This document shows positions 8,645 through 20,244 of a DNA stretch of 64,000 bases, one piece after another. This DNA comes from Flectonema sp. DT1601 (Eukaryota; Euglenozoa; Diplonemea; Diplonemida; Diplonemidae). The notes beneath the pieces are model-generated. The model saw nothing but the letters and a program-made list of their open reading frames with translations. It made no database searches and had not been told where the DNA came from. The DNA lies in the NCBI GenBank assembly GCA_964019425.1, contig OZ025792.1, forward strand, positions 868,001 to 932,000, written 5' to 3'. Each line of letters begins with the position of its first letter. The stretch's first letter is position 1. The translations under genes and the position numbers were made by a program.

Positions 8645-9986
8645 CTATGTTAATTGTGTTGAGATTGTTGGTGTAGCAGCTGTTCCGTAGGCCCCACTTT
8701 GAGATCTGTTTAGAGATTTTAATTGTTGCACAACAACTTTTTTTTGACCTTCAGCAATTTCCATCTTACGGGTCCAGTTTCTTGCGGCCTTCTCTAACTC
8801 GTAAAGCTGTTATTTAGTTGTGTTTGTATAATAAAAGTTGTGAAGGTAGCAGCATTGCCGCTGACACACTACGATATTATAATAGAAAGGGGAATAGACC
8901 TGATCTGAATAGACTTAATTACAATTAATAACAAACCTCAGCTTTCTGTTGAATGTAGTCCTCGACTTTTGGGACTTTCACGGCCTCGTGTTGAAGTCGA
9001 AGAGCGACATTCTTACGCTCCGCAACTTCTTTTTCAGCAACGACTTGTTGAATGGATCGCTGAAGGGACTCCAAGTGACCCTGTTTTAGAGTGATTTCCT
9101 TCTTTAGAACTGTTTGCTCTTGTGTATATCTATTTAGTCTTTCAGTTAAAGTATTCATCGTCTGGACGGTGTTTCCTGTTGTCAATTTTAACTTTACCAG
9201 TTCTTTGTTTTTTAGTTCAATTCTCTCTAAGAATTGCTGATTTTCAATCTTTAGCTGATCGAAGTCAATTGGTGCGAGAACTTCTCCCATGTCTTCTCTT
9301 TGCTTCAGCTGATGCTCGTGTTTGTTTATTTGTGATTTGAGGGCTGCAGTCTTCCCTTTTAGTTTGGCAGTGTGTCGCTCCTTTTCCTTTAGCTTCTCTT
9401 CGAAGTATTTTAATATCTTTTCAGCGACTATGTATTTATCGCTAATCTCACGATTAAAATCGAAGGAGTCTTTGCGAGTCTCGGCAATTCGAACTTCAGC
9501 TTCCTCGATGCAGGCTCTGATCATTTCTAATGACTTGTCCATGTCTTTTTCTTCTTTTTCACGTTCTCGTTTTAAGTGTTCAACTTCACTGTTTCCGATG
9601 TGCTGTTTATCTTCAAGTGAAAGAAGTACGTCTTTATGAGTGCTGCTGTGTCTTCTTCCTTTATTATATCCTTTGTGACGAGTCTTTGTTTGCGTTCCAT
9701 TTGTTTCCATGAATGAGTCCAGTCCATAGTTTCCTCCATAGTCGTCACCGTAGTCACCAATGTCTCGACCTCCTGCTACTTGTTGTTCTTGTTGTCTTTT
9801 TAAATATCTTTTAAAGCATTCTAATTCCTCTTCAAGAAGTTCATTATCACCTCGTAAGTTTTGTAATTCCTCCTGAACTCTTGTTGTCTCAAAATCTATT
9901 AATTCCTCAGCAGGAGGATATTCTTCTTTACCAGATCTGTACAATTTGCATTGTGACAGAGCCTGGGCTGCTTTTCCTTGCGCCAT
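8645..9986 (-). CDS. CCDC113: CCDC113/CFAP263-like axonemal coiled-coil protein
   Basis: Two exons (9986-8937 and 8806-8645) joined by a GTTTGT...AACAG intron in phase 0 encode 403 residues; human CCDC113 is about 377. Almost the whole chain is coiled coil. The family-typical C-terminal half is recognisable: QLKIENQQFLERIELKNKEL, LKLTTGNTVQTMNTL, then VPKVEDYIQQKAE and, across the splice, NWTRKMEIAE, equivalent to the vertebrate WERKVEIAE block. CCDC113 works with CCDC96 near the base of radial spoke 3 and the nexin-dynein regulatory complex, and in ciliogenesis. The last 20 residues (Ser/Thr/Gly) look disordered. The short second exon, with its conserved motif, is what completes the domain. 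Confidence 0.85.
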
Positions 9987-10557
9987 GTTACCTGGCTGGT
10001 TATTAATAAAGTCATAAAACGATTAATATGTTTCGTTCTTGTCACACAAATTGTAATGATGATTTTCTTTTTTTTGTTTTTTTGCCTATATAATACAAAA
10101 TTAAATTAAAAGCGCAAATTCGGACTAACATTTTCTTTTTTTATTCCTAGGAAACGAGGTGCGCAGGAGTGGAATGAACGCAGATGGTTGCAGCTGTTGT
10201 TTTCTTTTTATTATTCTGTTCAGCAAACTACCTTCGTGTTTCTTCTCTGTCTTTCAATTCTTTTTTTTTCGTGTGTTTTCGGCGGAGGGATGAATAAAAA
10301 AACAAAAAGCTCAGGACAACAATGTTTCCAAAGAAATGAAAGAAAAAAAAAAAGGGGAAAAAAAAAAGAAAAAAAAGTAATAATTTTGAGATGATGATGT
10401 CCTCCGCAGATAACTTCAATAGCCGCTCTCTTGTTTTCTATTCGATTGATACAAACACATTGTAATGATAACACTTTTATACGTAATTTGATTATTCTTT
10501 TGATAATTACAAAACTATGGGATCACTGATACTAATATGAGAGGTTACGAATGTCGT
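9987..10557. other. Intergenic, 0.57 kb
   Basis: This holds the leader of the CCDC113 gene (acceptor CCAG at 9992-9997) and the 3' flank of HEATR1. It contains T and A tracts, and at 10344-10376 a purine-rich stretch. I see no credible gene; the short frames on both strands are homopolymer artefacts. Confidence 0.6.
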
Positions 10558-13500
10558 CTAAGAACGCATGTAGCTGGCGATATCTTCACCGGTGAGCTTA
10601 GAACAAGTTCTTACGAGTTCAACAGCCAATTTACTAATTTCTGTTTCATCATCGTCGAGTGCCTCCGACATAGGTTGCAACATCTCTGCTACCACCGCAG
10701 CAGCAAATTCTTGACCAACTTCTGTGTAGAGACTTTTTAATGTGCTCAACATTTCAAATCGAACTGACGGGTCACTCGCAGTTCTAAACAAAGCTAACAA
10801 CTTCTTCTGAACAGCACTCCACAGAGAGCGATCAGTACAGTCGTGACAGAGACGAACTAAAATAGAAACTCCAAAGTCGCGGCATTTCTCAGAGTATAAA
10901 GTGTTAGTTCCAATGGATTCCTCGTCGGCTTCAAATGCGAGCTGTTTGGAAATATTTGAAATGATGTTAATTATTATTATTTTATTGTTTATCGTACCCG
11001 ATGTGATTTCATTAACATCCACACTTATCAAAATACATTAGAAAATAAATAAATAACACACCCCTGCACCCAACACGTTCTTGTTGGCCATCGTATCACA
11101 AACGCTGTTCATCACCTGAAGAGCAAGGTCACTGTTACTTCCGATTTCCTGTTGTGAATTTATTGGGTGATTTTATTATTGATTAGGTGTTTTAATTTTG
11201 AACTATAAATTAAAAAAAAAAAATTGTTGATGTTCATACCGAAGATTCATCGTCATCCATCTGCTTCTTCAAAACCTTCAAAGAAAGAGTGAGAAGAGTT
11301 GATGGCAGTACTGCGTTACCAGTCTTGGCATCTTTCTTACATGTCATCACTTCACATATCTGATGAGTAAATCCTTTGAAGATTGGACAGAAGATATCTG
11401 TCAACACATTCTGAAGTGAAGTAACAACAATCAGATAACCAATAACCTGTCTCTGATCAGCTAAGGTCATACAACTGTGGTCATACGCAAAAGCGGTTTG
11501 TTGAAGCTGTGTTTTTTGTTTCGTTTTTTTATCAAGCAAGCTCATGCTGTCGATCAATTCAACAAAAAAAAAAAAGAATCGGCAAACTTCACTTTTTACT
11601 TACTAACTCACACTTTTATTTTGTTTGTGCGCAACCGGTAGAAAATCCTAATAAAGGAATAGGTAGTTACGCTGCCACAATTCTCTTTCTACCGAACAAT
11701 GGGTTTGTAGGTACAAAAAAAAAAAAAAAAAAGTGACATACAGCGCTCAAACACATGTTTAATCTCTTGCTGTCCAGCTTTAACGCTAACGCGGTGAGAG
11801 CTCCTCCCATGGCCTTAAAGGAGTCGAGGGATGCAAAACCTTCATGTGTGTAGTCTCTAAAACAGGCGACAATAACTTTCATAACCATTTCCATAACGTG
11901 AAGTATCTGTTTTGAGTTGTTTTTATTTTATTTTATTAAAATGACTTCAAAACGAATTACAAAAATTACAAACCTCAAAGTTTTCAACACTTTCGAGAAG
12001 TGTGGACACAGCACCCCACAACATCGGATGAGAGTAGTTGTTTGATTGGTGAGTCTCAAGAGCTGAAGCTAACGAAGGGATTAGAAGTCTCGACTCACAG
12101 TTATCAACCATCGACTTCAGTAAGCGCTCAGCGTAGTCCGGAACAATTGCAACGATCCCACGTGAGGTAGCAATTCCAGCGATACGACTCATAAATGGAG
12201 ACATGAACTTCGCTAAAGACTCAACGACCTTAGCGAGGGCAGCACATGAACTCGCATTCAGCATTCTAACGTGCGGCTCTGGTTCTGACAATGACGACAG
12301 TTGTGTTGAAGACGTCAGTCCTGCAGCGGACTCCACGACGTCCAAAACAAACGGAACGAGTGTTGGAATGTGTCCGATCGATAGACTTGCGATTTCATAA
12401 CAAATGTGACCGAACGTTAGAATCGCTGACGAGACGACTGCACACGATGCCGGGTTGCTCTCTTTCATATCGCTGAGATGGATTTCAATAACTTCCTTCA
12501 GAGATGGTAAGAAGTACGCAAAGTTCTTCGGGTGGTGAGGGGCGAGGTACCTTGCGAGGATTTCGAGGGTCCACAAACTGCTCTGTACGACATGAGGGTC
12601 AGAGCTGACAGTCTTGTCTTCTAAGGTTTCCTTCAACTCAGGAAGCATTGTGACGAATGCAAACGCATCTTCGTTAGACAACGAATCTCCCATCGTATCC
12701 AATTTACTGTTAAAGAGACGAAGACCGAGTGACTGTAGACCGAATCCCTTCTCTGAAAGGAGTTCCTGAATAGCTGCGATGAAGACAGGTGTTGGCATAA
12801 CATCGACAATACTAATTATTAATTGTTTCACTCTCTTCTTTAGAGCGACCTTGAGATTGTAGAAATCGTCTTCCCGCTTTTCAGTGGTGTCGTTTTCAGA
12901 GTTAGTGTCGGCACCGTCGGAGAGCTCAGAACTTGAAGTTGAATCTTGTTCTGATGAGGAACTTGCCATGTCCTCATCACCATCATCATCTCCGTCTTTG
13001 AATTGAAGAATCTTTTCTTTGTAGATCTTAAGAAGTGATAAAAATAAATTAGTAAAAGACTCATAGTAAGCAGGGTCTTCATCTTCATCTCCGCGAGTCT
13101 TTTGGGACTCGTCCTCATCAAGAACGGTATCAATGAATGAGTCAGATACGACATGTCTTAGAACAAATAAAATAATTCTCATCTCAATCTGATCTGGTGA
13201 CAGTGTGCTAGGATGATACACTCCAAGATCCTTAAGAAGAGATTGCTCTTCGTCAGCCATGTTATTGTTTTCATCGATTGTTAACATTAGTAACTTATTT
13301 AAGGCAACTAATTGGTAGTGGACATTGCATCTGTTTAAGAGACTGTGACATCCATCCAAAGCATTCTCAGTTGATCCACGTCTACTCGCGTATGAATACA
13401 AGACGATGTGAATTAATGTTATTAATTCACTACCAGCAACAGAGCTGAGCATTCCCGGCAATAAGTTTTCAAGCATACTTTCGAGAAGTTCTTCTGAGCT

Positions 13501-16500
13501 CGATTCAGGATTGTTTAATCCAATTGATGCGACGATGAATCTGAGACATCCTCCGTACACAGCACTTGGTTGGACTTCAATTAAATTTCTGAATACTCTC
13601 AAACCCTCAGTTCTGACAGATATCGGTAATCGATGACTTCCCTTTAGAATAGAAACAAACTCATCCAAATCAATAATTATCATCTCACTAGCTGTTGGTG
13701 ACAACACATCACACATCCGATCTTTTAATGATATTGGGTCTAAGTACTCTGATGAAATCAATGTTTTTACATCACTGTTTGGTTGCAACTTCTTATGCCA
13801 GGCGATTTCAAATGTACAATTAGATAACAGTGTGGTCAACAGAGCTATTAAGTACTCATTCCTTACTGATCTCTTTTTGTGGCATTCTACTCTCAAGCAT
13901 CTCCATGCTAGACTTCCGACAGCAATAGGATCTTGACCTTTCTGCGGATGAAGACCATCGTGGTATAAAAGTAGTGTTTCCAATCCCTTGCAAAGATTGT
14001 CAGTCGCAGCGCTGTTGATGTTCTCTTTCGCCGAGTTAGTCTTCTTTGAAACCCTCGTTGTTTGTCCAGAAGTTGGCTTTTTACGTTTTCTTGAAGTAGT
14101 GGCAGGTTCCTCTTCTTCGCTGTCAGCAGCTGCAGGTTGAAGTTCTTCGTCATCATCTGTGTAGGTAAGAGGTTCAATAGATGCGAGATTTTTACACCAT
14201 CTTCCTGCAAGTAATGCAGTGTGAAGTCTAACGTATTGGGACAAGAAAACGTGACTGGCCTTCGCAATTTGCCTTCCAGGAGCAGAGCCGGACGACACGG
14301 CACTAAACACGCTCTCCACTAATTGTTGAACTTCTCCTTCACTCAAACTTTCAACCCATTGCTTCATGCCCTTAGATGCATTTCCTACACCTCCAACGAC
14401 TACTTGGTAAATTAATTCCTGAATGCTGATTGTCGTTCCTTCAGTTTCACTCGTACCTTCGACGTCACTGCACCATTCGCTGTCATCGACGCCACTGATT
14501 AAAACGGGTGTGCTCATTTGCATACATTGACAGAAGATGCTGAGAAGACTCGATCGGTCAGAAGTCTTCTCCCAGTCTCCTCTTTTGAGAGTCCAGAGAG
14601 CAGAGAAAGAACCGACAGCAGAGGCAAGAAGTCTTCCCTTTTGAGGACTGATTCTCGCCATCTTATCCGACTGTGATAGGAATGCAGAAAGGAGTGGAAT
14701 GAAGCCGCGTAATTTTGACAAACTCGTCACCTTTGAGAGTGCGGACGACATGTCGCCCAAATGCCATTCCAGAGAATGGGCACAGAAGTCAGACACCAAA
14801 TTATTTGCGTTTGGGTTTTCTAAAATACTTCCAATTACATTGCTGACGTGTTCTGCTTCCAAGTCTAATGTTCTCTCGGAGAGAGAGGTAACAAATTGTT
14901 TCATGTCGTTGCTTTCACATTTTAAGAATTTCAGAGCCTTTTGGACTTCCACGAGAACAGCGTCACTCTGTCTGTGGGACAACAAACAAAGTAACGAAGA
15001 AACCAACTGAAGAGTCTTACCAGAACTCCATTTTTGCTTTTGTGATTCTTTTGTGTACTTCGCCAAGGAGGAAGTAGCGGTTTTAACAACAGCTGACTTT
15101 GCTTTCCTGTCGCTTGAGTAGATTGGAGCCTTTTGGCAGATGTGTGAGAAGGCACGAATACCGCTGTTCGATTTGAATATTTGATCCAAAATAGCTTCAC
15201 AGTCTTCATTGCATTGTTTCATTGAAGCCGTCACAATAATACAATCACCAAGGATTCTGCTGTGAGAGTAGTCAGCAAGCTTACCACTGGCGTCTACGAC
15301 TGTTCCCTTTACAATTGTTCTGTAGCAAGCCCGAAGTTCGTTAGTCATAGAGGTTGTAGTCTTTGAAGAGCTGTCGTGATCATTCTTTGAGAATACTAAT
15401 AACATATCATCTTTTACTCTTTTAAATAATTCAATATTCCTTGATGTGTAGTCATCAGTCTCACAGTGAGCTAATACTGAAATGCAGTGAATGGAATCTT
15501 CTTCTAAAGTAGTCAACTTTTCAGTTGACTCACCTCTGTTTCTTAGAATTTGAATTGACTGCAGACAACTCTCCAAGTGGCTGCTGTACGACGCGACAGT
15601 TGTCTTTGCGATGGCACGCTTTGAAGCTGATAAGTGGAACTGACTGAGTGATGGAAGTTTCTTTGTAATGTCGAGAGACTTTAAAAACTCCGATGAAGAG
15701 ACCTTACCGAGAGTGTGCCCACGATTAATAATACGAAATAAGGCTGCAGTTGTCGCAACTTGCGATGTTGACTCGCTAGCTGCTAAGTTTGAAATAATCA
15801 ACGAAGCAAGTGTTGGGTCTGAAAGATGCTTTCCACGTGACAGTGGTTCCATCACATCTTTCATGGTGTGCATTTCTGACCTTGAAACTATACCTCCGAC
15901 ACCTTCGAGTAGCGCAGTTAAAACCTTTATATCTTCCTCGATGCTAATCATGTGAATATACATGTCGATAAATGATTGTAATTGTTTCTTCTTAGTAGCT
16001 GTAGACTTGTTGTTGATTGCAAGATTTTTAATAATCTTCTGAAGTTCAGAAACAGCAACAGTACGAATACCAGCTTCATGATGAAGACAAGCAACAGTTA
16101 GAGAATATTCTGATCCGTCTGTTCCTTTAATAGCCTGGTGACGAGATAATCCTTCAAAAGACTTCTTTACAAGTTTAAATAGAATAGCACAATCTTGTTT
16201 ACTGCTGCTTTCTAATATCACTTTAAGTGCGTCATCAAAACCTGTTGGACAATGCGTTTCAAGTAACTTTAATACATCTTGAAGACATACTTGTTCCGGG
16301 TCTTTAACAATTCCTTTAAAGCAAACGATACCAACTTGATAACCAAGTCCTTCAGTCGGTTGCATAGTTTCAAGTAAACCACTTAAGTTTGACATTCTCT
16401 TACCATGACTTGAAATAGCGTCTCTTACTGCGTATGACAGAAGTAAAGAAGTAAATTTAATTCCTTCTTTGCTGTGTTGCAACAGTCGAAGTGTTTGAGA

Positions 16501-17508
16501 AACAGCTGCCCACCTAAAGTTCAACATCTTCCCAACAACTTTATTTGGAATTTGATGGCAGATATTCTCTTCGGTGTCGAGCTGAGACGATACCAAACAA
16601 AGAACTTTTATAACGTCCTCTGCGGCAATTAAATGCAATGATTGTGGCTTGAGAAGTTGAACCAATTTTCCAAACACTGAAACACACACTTTCTGTGAAA
16701 GAGGTGTCGTACTAAAGATGGCAGCAGTCAAGGTTAAACCAGCAGCCTGATAATCACCACTGTTACCACACTTAAATAACTGCTCTGCAACAGGTAGTAT
16801 TGTTGTTATGAAGGTCTCTGAGCACTGCTTACCTGATTGGTGAGTACCCTTCAGGATGTCAATAACAACTCCAATAAATAAGTTTAACATCGCCGGGTGA
16901 GACAATTCTCTTTCCATAGCATTCACGACCCACTCAGAGATTTGAGTTAACAACATCGGGTCTCTCATAATCTGTTGGACGAGTACACTTCTGGTTAGGG
17001 TACTTCCTTCCTTTTGAAAGACTGTCAAGAATGACCAGCGAGACTCTCTCAAAGGAAGAAGTTGGACCATTCTCGCAAAGTATAAATGATCATGAAAGGG
17101 TAAGATAGTTCTCAATAATTGCTCAGGAGCTACTAAGTGAGTCTCATAATGTCTGAGGAGGTATTCGATGGCTTCGTGTGATGAGGAGAGTAAAAAGTGT
17201 GGTGAAGCCAACCACAAAAAAAGATCAATTTCATTATCGATGGCGGCAGCCTCATCTGGTGACATCATAACGCGCTCAGTCTCGAGTGAGCTCTCATCGA
17301 ATATGGTGCTATAAAAATGATTAAATCTACTGTCGATTGCTGCCAATCCTTGGAGACCACGCAATCCAATCTTCTGACACTGCGCAACTGATACTTCCTG
17401 CGCTACCTCATCTGAAAATAAAAAACTCGCAACTTTTCGCAATCTCGTCTCATGTCGGTGCCCCGATGCGAGTTGTGTCAGCTGCTGTTGCAGAGACGTT
17501 CCAACCAT
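10558..17508 (-). CDS. HEATR1: U3 snoRNP / SSU processome protein UTP10 (HEATR1)
   Basis: A 5.5-kb first exon (17508-11974, 1845 codons) begins like HEATR1 (SLQQQLTQLAS, then IDLFLWLASPHFLLSSSHEAIEYLLRHY). It is followed by six short introns within 1 kb: exons 11906-11742, 11647-11604 (tentative), 11546-11447 (tentative), 11410-11240, 11148-11062 and 10941-10558. The total is about 2161 residues; human HEATR1 has 2144. The C-terminal BP28CT region is spread over the small exons (FCPIFKGF, then CRDFGVSILVRLCHDCTDRSLW, SDPSVRFEML). The body is HEAT-like helical repeat with acidic inserts near residues 1130-1155 and 1500-1545. The protein acts in the nucleolus in pre-18S rRNA processing and Pol I transcription. 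Intron 11446-11411 is only 36 nt; skipping it restores alignment with the human LAD...LFTLFAG region. The stop is TAG at 10558. Confidence 0.93.
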
Positions 17509-17562
17509 TTTGTTTGTTTTCCTTCGTGTCTTCTCTTGACGCTTTTCCCTCTGATGTGATCC

Positions 17563-17669
17563 CTGAAAGAAATATAAAATAAATTATTCCTACACAAAAC
17601 AATCATCTTTTAGAAAAAACTGATAACCCTTTTTATATTAACCTTGCGATACTCATCAATGTTGGAAGT
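17563..17669 (-). promoter_or_regulatory. HEATR1 leader: 27-nt exon (17643-17669) and 80-nt intron
   Basis: On the minus strand TTCTTTTTTCAG ends at 17670. A 27-nt exon follows, then a GTTAAT donor at 17642 and the acceptor TTTCTTTCAG ending at 17563, 54 nt upstream of the HEATR1 ATG. Joined to the next exon, the 27-nt piece is open in frame with HEATR1, but I find no in-frame ATG in it. The outer acceptor lies about 84 bases from the stop of the neighbouring gene (17753), so a complete upstream promoter and first exon would have to fit in that gap. Confidence 0.45.
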
Positions 17670-17752
17670 CTGAAAAAAGAAAGAAGAGACATATTTACAC
17701 AAGTAAACAGTTTAAATTATTATATAACATCAGTTGGAGAGTAGGACGTGGC

Positions 17753-19639
17753 TCACGAAGTGAGAGCTTGTCGTCGGATTGTTTTAAAATCATTTTCAAT
17801 TGATCGTTGTTCCTCCTTGCTGAGGTTCTTACTATACTTTTTAGCCTCATTGGAAATACGATCGTAGAGAAGAGGATCAGATAGTTTTAATCGAGTGAAT
17901 GACCAGAGTGAGGATGCAATATCCGACTGGTGGAATTGAATTGACGGGTCTGAAAGACGAGAGCAGAGTTTTATAAGTTCGGAGTACTTAGAAACAGACA
18001 ACTGTCGATGTGATAATGCAACAGATGTGATCTCACGTGAAGAGATCGTTACTTTATTTGAATTAACAATTTGAGTTACTAACATCTTAATATCTGATTG
18101 GTTTGTATGTCTCAACGATGCCGCACACCAAACTAACAAAAACAGTGACTGGTCATTGCAGTCACCTGCCCACTTAGTCACATCACCTAAACGTAAACGA
18201 CACCATTCTACAACAGTTGCAAGTTGCTTTGCTGCTGGAGAATCGTTACCAGTACCACTTTTATGAGAATTTATAAAAGAAATACAGCACTGAAGCACCT
18301 GCGGCAATGACTTCGAAGGTACTTCTTGTAAAGTGTCATCCTTTTGTAAACAAATTAATTCAGCAACCCTCTCACAATATAATATGTTATCCGGTACTCT
18401 TGAATGAAGCTTTGACAGCAACACGATATCATTACAGTTACAGACTAGCAGTGGAAAGGCGGGAAATGATTTCGGTGAGAGTTTCATGTCGGAAATAGTT
18501 GTAAGTAATTGACTTACATTACGATGAGTGTCAGAATGGGATTTCGGGTGAAAGTCAGATTCATTTTGCTTTGATAATTCCCTTTCAATTCCTTCAGACA
18601 AGGCAGTTTTTACAAAATTAGGTAACCTTTCTCCAGCTACATTAAATGACCAAAGTACTCGAGTAGTGTTAGTGAGTCCTAATGGTGATTTTATTAAAGC
18701 GTAGTGATCAAATACTTGTCGAAGACGATCAGCGAAATTAATATCTTTCTGAGAATACGAATAGACCGAATCAACAAACGGATACATAATCACAACAGAC
18801 GCCCAGACGATGATGGATGAAATGTCTGGACCTGGTGACCTCGGAAGTATAAACTTATCACCACCTACTAAATCAACAGCAAGATCAACAACATTTTCAG
18901 GACAACGATGTTCATTTATAAGTAGACTAGCTGCAGAGAGGTATCGTAACGCACATGATAGCGATAATAATTTCAAACCATGATCTCCCATATTCGTAAC
19001 AAAAAAACTAACCAACTGCGAGACATCTTCCGGGGTCATATACGTCGCTGCTAACCAAACAGAAACACCAAATTTCGATGCGATTTGATCCCGTTTCCAA
19101 TTATCTTTAACAGATGAAAGAAGTAATCTAGAAACTGATAAGTAGTTTTCATTAATGTGATGTTCTTTATTAATAATACCAAGGGCTTTTATTACAGAGA
19201 GTGCTAAGCTTATTGTCCAGCTGGATGTCGGGATTGCTTCAGCTCGTTTACAAAGTACGTCTGCTAGTCGCTCGTTGCAGACTCCGGCTTCACTAAAGTA
19301 TATTAAAATAAGAGCGATGTTACTCTCATCGATATATCTGCTGGTTGTTGGCTTCTGTGGGAGGTTAACAGGATCAGCACCCAGTCCTACCAACACCGCG
19401 TTTGGGGAGAATGTATTTCGGGTTACTCGGTGACGACGGCTCTGGGTTTCTTTTCTTTTTAATCTGTCAGTCCTCTGCAGTAAATAGTTAAAGCTTGATG
19501 CTGCTTCAGTATCAACATGGTCAGTCTTTTTCGATTTCAGTCGCAGGGTACCTTTTGGTGGCTTCTTTTTCTCTGGGATAACATCCTTACACAAGCGATC
19601 TATTGCTGATGCAGCCTTGCGAATCCGAAAGTGTACCAT
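17753..19639 (-). CDS. Helical-repeat protein, possibly an organellar RNA-binding (heptatricopeptide-like) protein
   Basis: The 628-residue frame runs from ATG 19639 to TGA at 17753 with no intron. The N-terminal 80 residues are strongly basic (KKKPPKGTLRLKSKK, RLKRKETQSRRHR) and could act as organellar presequence or RNA-binding tail. The remainder is a series of helix pairs. Some repeats read like heptatricopeptide/FASTK-type units, for example ASSLWSFTRLKLSDPLLYDRI near the C-terminus and TRVLWSFNVAGERLPNFV near residue 340. Proteins of this kind in protists usually handle mitochondrial rRNA or mRNA. I see no C-terminal RAP domain. An acceptor-like TTCACACAG ends at 19661, 22 nt before the ATG. 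That it is a gene is secure; the family is tentative. Confidence 0.6.
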   Translation of the reverse strand: MVHFRIRKAASAIDRLCKDVIPEKKKPPKGTLRLKSKKTDHVDTEAASSFNYLLQRTDRLKRKETQSRRHRVTRNTFSPNAVLVGLGADPVNLPQKPTTSRYIDESNIALILIYFSEAGVCNERLADVLCKRAEAIPTSSWTISLALSVIKALGIINKEHHINENYLSVSRLLLSSVKDNWKRDQIASKFGVSVWLAATYMTPEDVSQLVSFFVTNMGDHGLKLLSLSCALRYLSAASLLINEHRCPENVVDLAVDLVGGDKFILPRSPGPDISSIIVWASVVIMYPFVDSVYSYSQKDINFADRLRQVFDHYALIKSPLGLTNTTRVLWSFNVAGERLPNFVKTALSEGIERELSKQNESDFHPKSHSDTHRNVSQLLTTISDMKLSPKSFPAFPLLVCNCNDIVLLSKLHSRVPDNILYCERVAELICLQKDDTLQEVPSKSLPQVLQCCISFINSHKSGTGNDSPAAKQLATVVEWCRLRLGDVTKWAGDCNDQSLFLLVWCAASLRHTNQSDIKMLVTQIVNSNKVTISSREITSVALSHRQLSVSKYSELIKLCSRLSDPSIQFHQSDIASSLWSFTRLKLSDPLLYDRISNEAKKYSKNLSKEEQRSIENDFKTIRRQALTS

Positions 19640-20244
19640 TTGCTCATCTTACGGTTCTATCTGTGTGAAATAATTAAAAACAATGTAAGAGAAGTATTCC
19701 TATGAAATCAAACACTACGCCTCTAGTCATATCACAGAAACAACTACCTGTCAGAAGTGAGAGTCTGATAGAAGATGTTTGTATTCTCGTATCATTATTA
19801 AAATAAGTAGTAAACACTTATCAGTAACCTACAGGGGGAAAGGGTAGAGCTAAGGTGTGTGGCTATTAGCGTAGTCAGATTCAACACAACAGAAAAAAAA
19901 AAGTCATCCCGTTGTTGTCCTGACCTTTAAATCATTAAATCAATCTCCGATATTCTGAAGAAGTGTAGCAAATAATGCTTCACATGCAGGAGTTATCAGC
20001 ATGCCTTGTCCTGGATGACAGAGTCAGATGTCATTATTCTTGTCGTTCAAATAGAACCAACAAGCATGATGAGAATCAGTTCCTTTATTTGTTTATTTTT
20101 TTTTTGTATTTCTCTTTTTTTTTTTTTTTTTTTAAAGTTTCTTTCTTTTTTTACATTAGAGAATCCTCAGCTCTCTAATTATGTACGAAATAAAAAGGAC
20201 GAATTCACATCCAGATAGTGGGCAACAATCTCTTAATACTTTCA
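19640..20244. other. Intergenic, 0.6 kb
   Basis: This contains the leader acceptor of the helical-repeat gene (19661-19662) and the 3' flank of the GPR107-like gene. T runs occur at about 20097-20105 and 20117-20133. The 67-70-codon plus-strand frames are poly-Phe artefacts. I see no further gene. Confidence 0.6.

Noticed and set aside
10558-10560. TAG used as a sense codon in this genome
   Set aside because: TAG terminates HEATR1 here at the expected C-terminus, and also PRPP synthetase and CCDC113, so reassignment does not fit.
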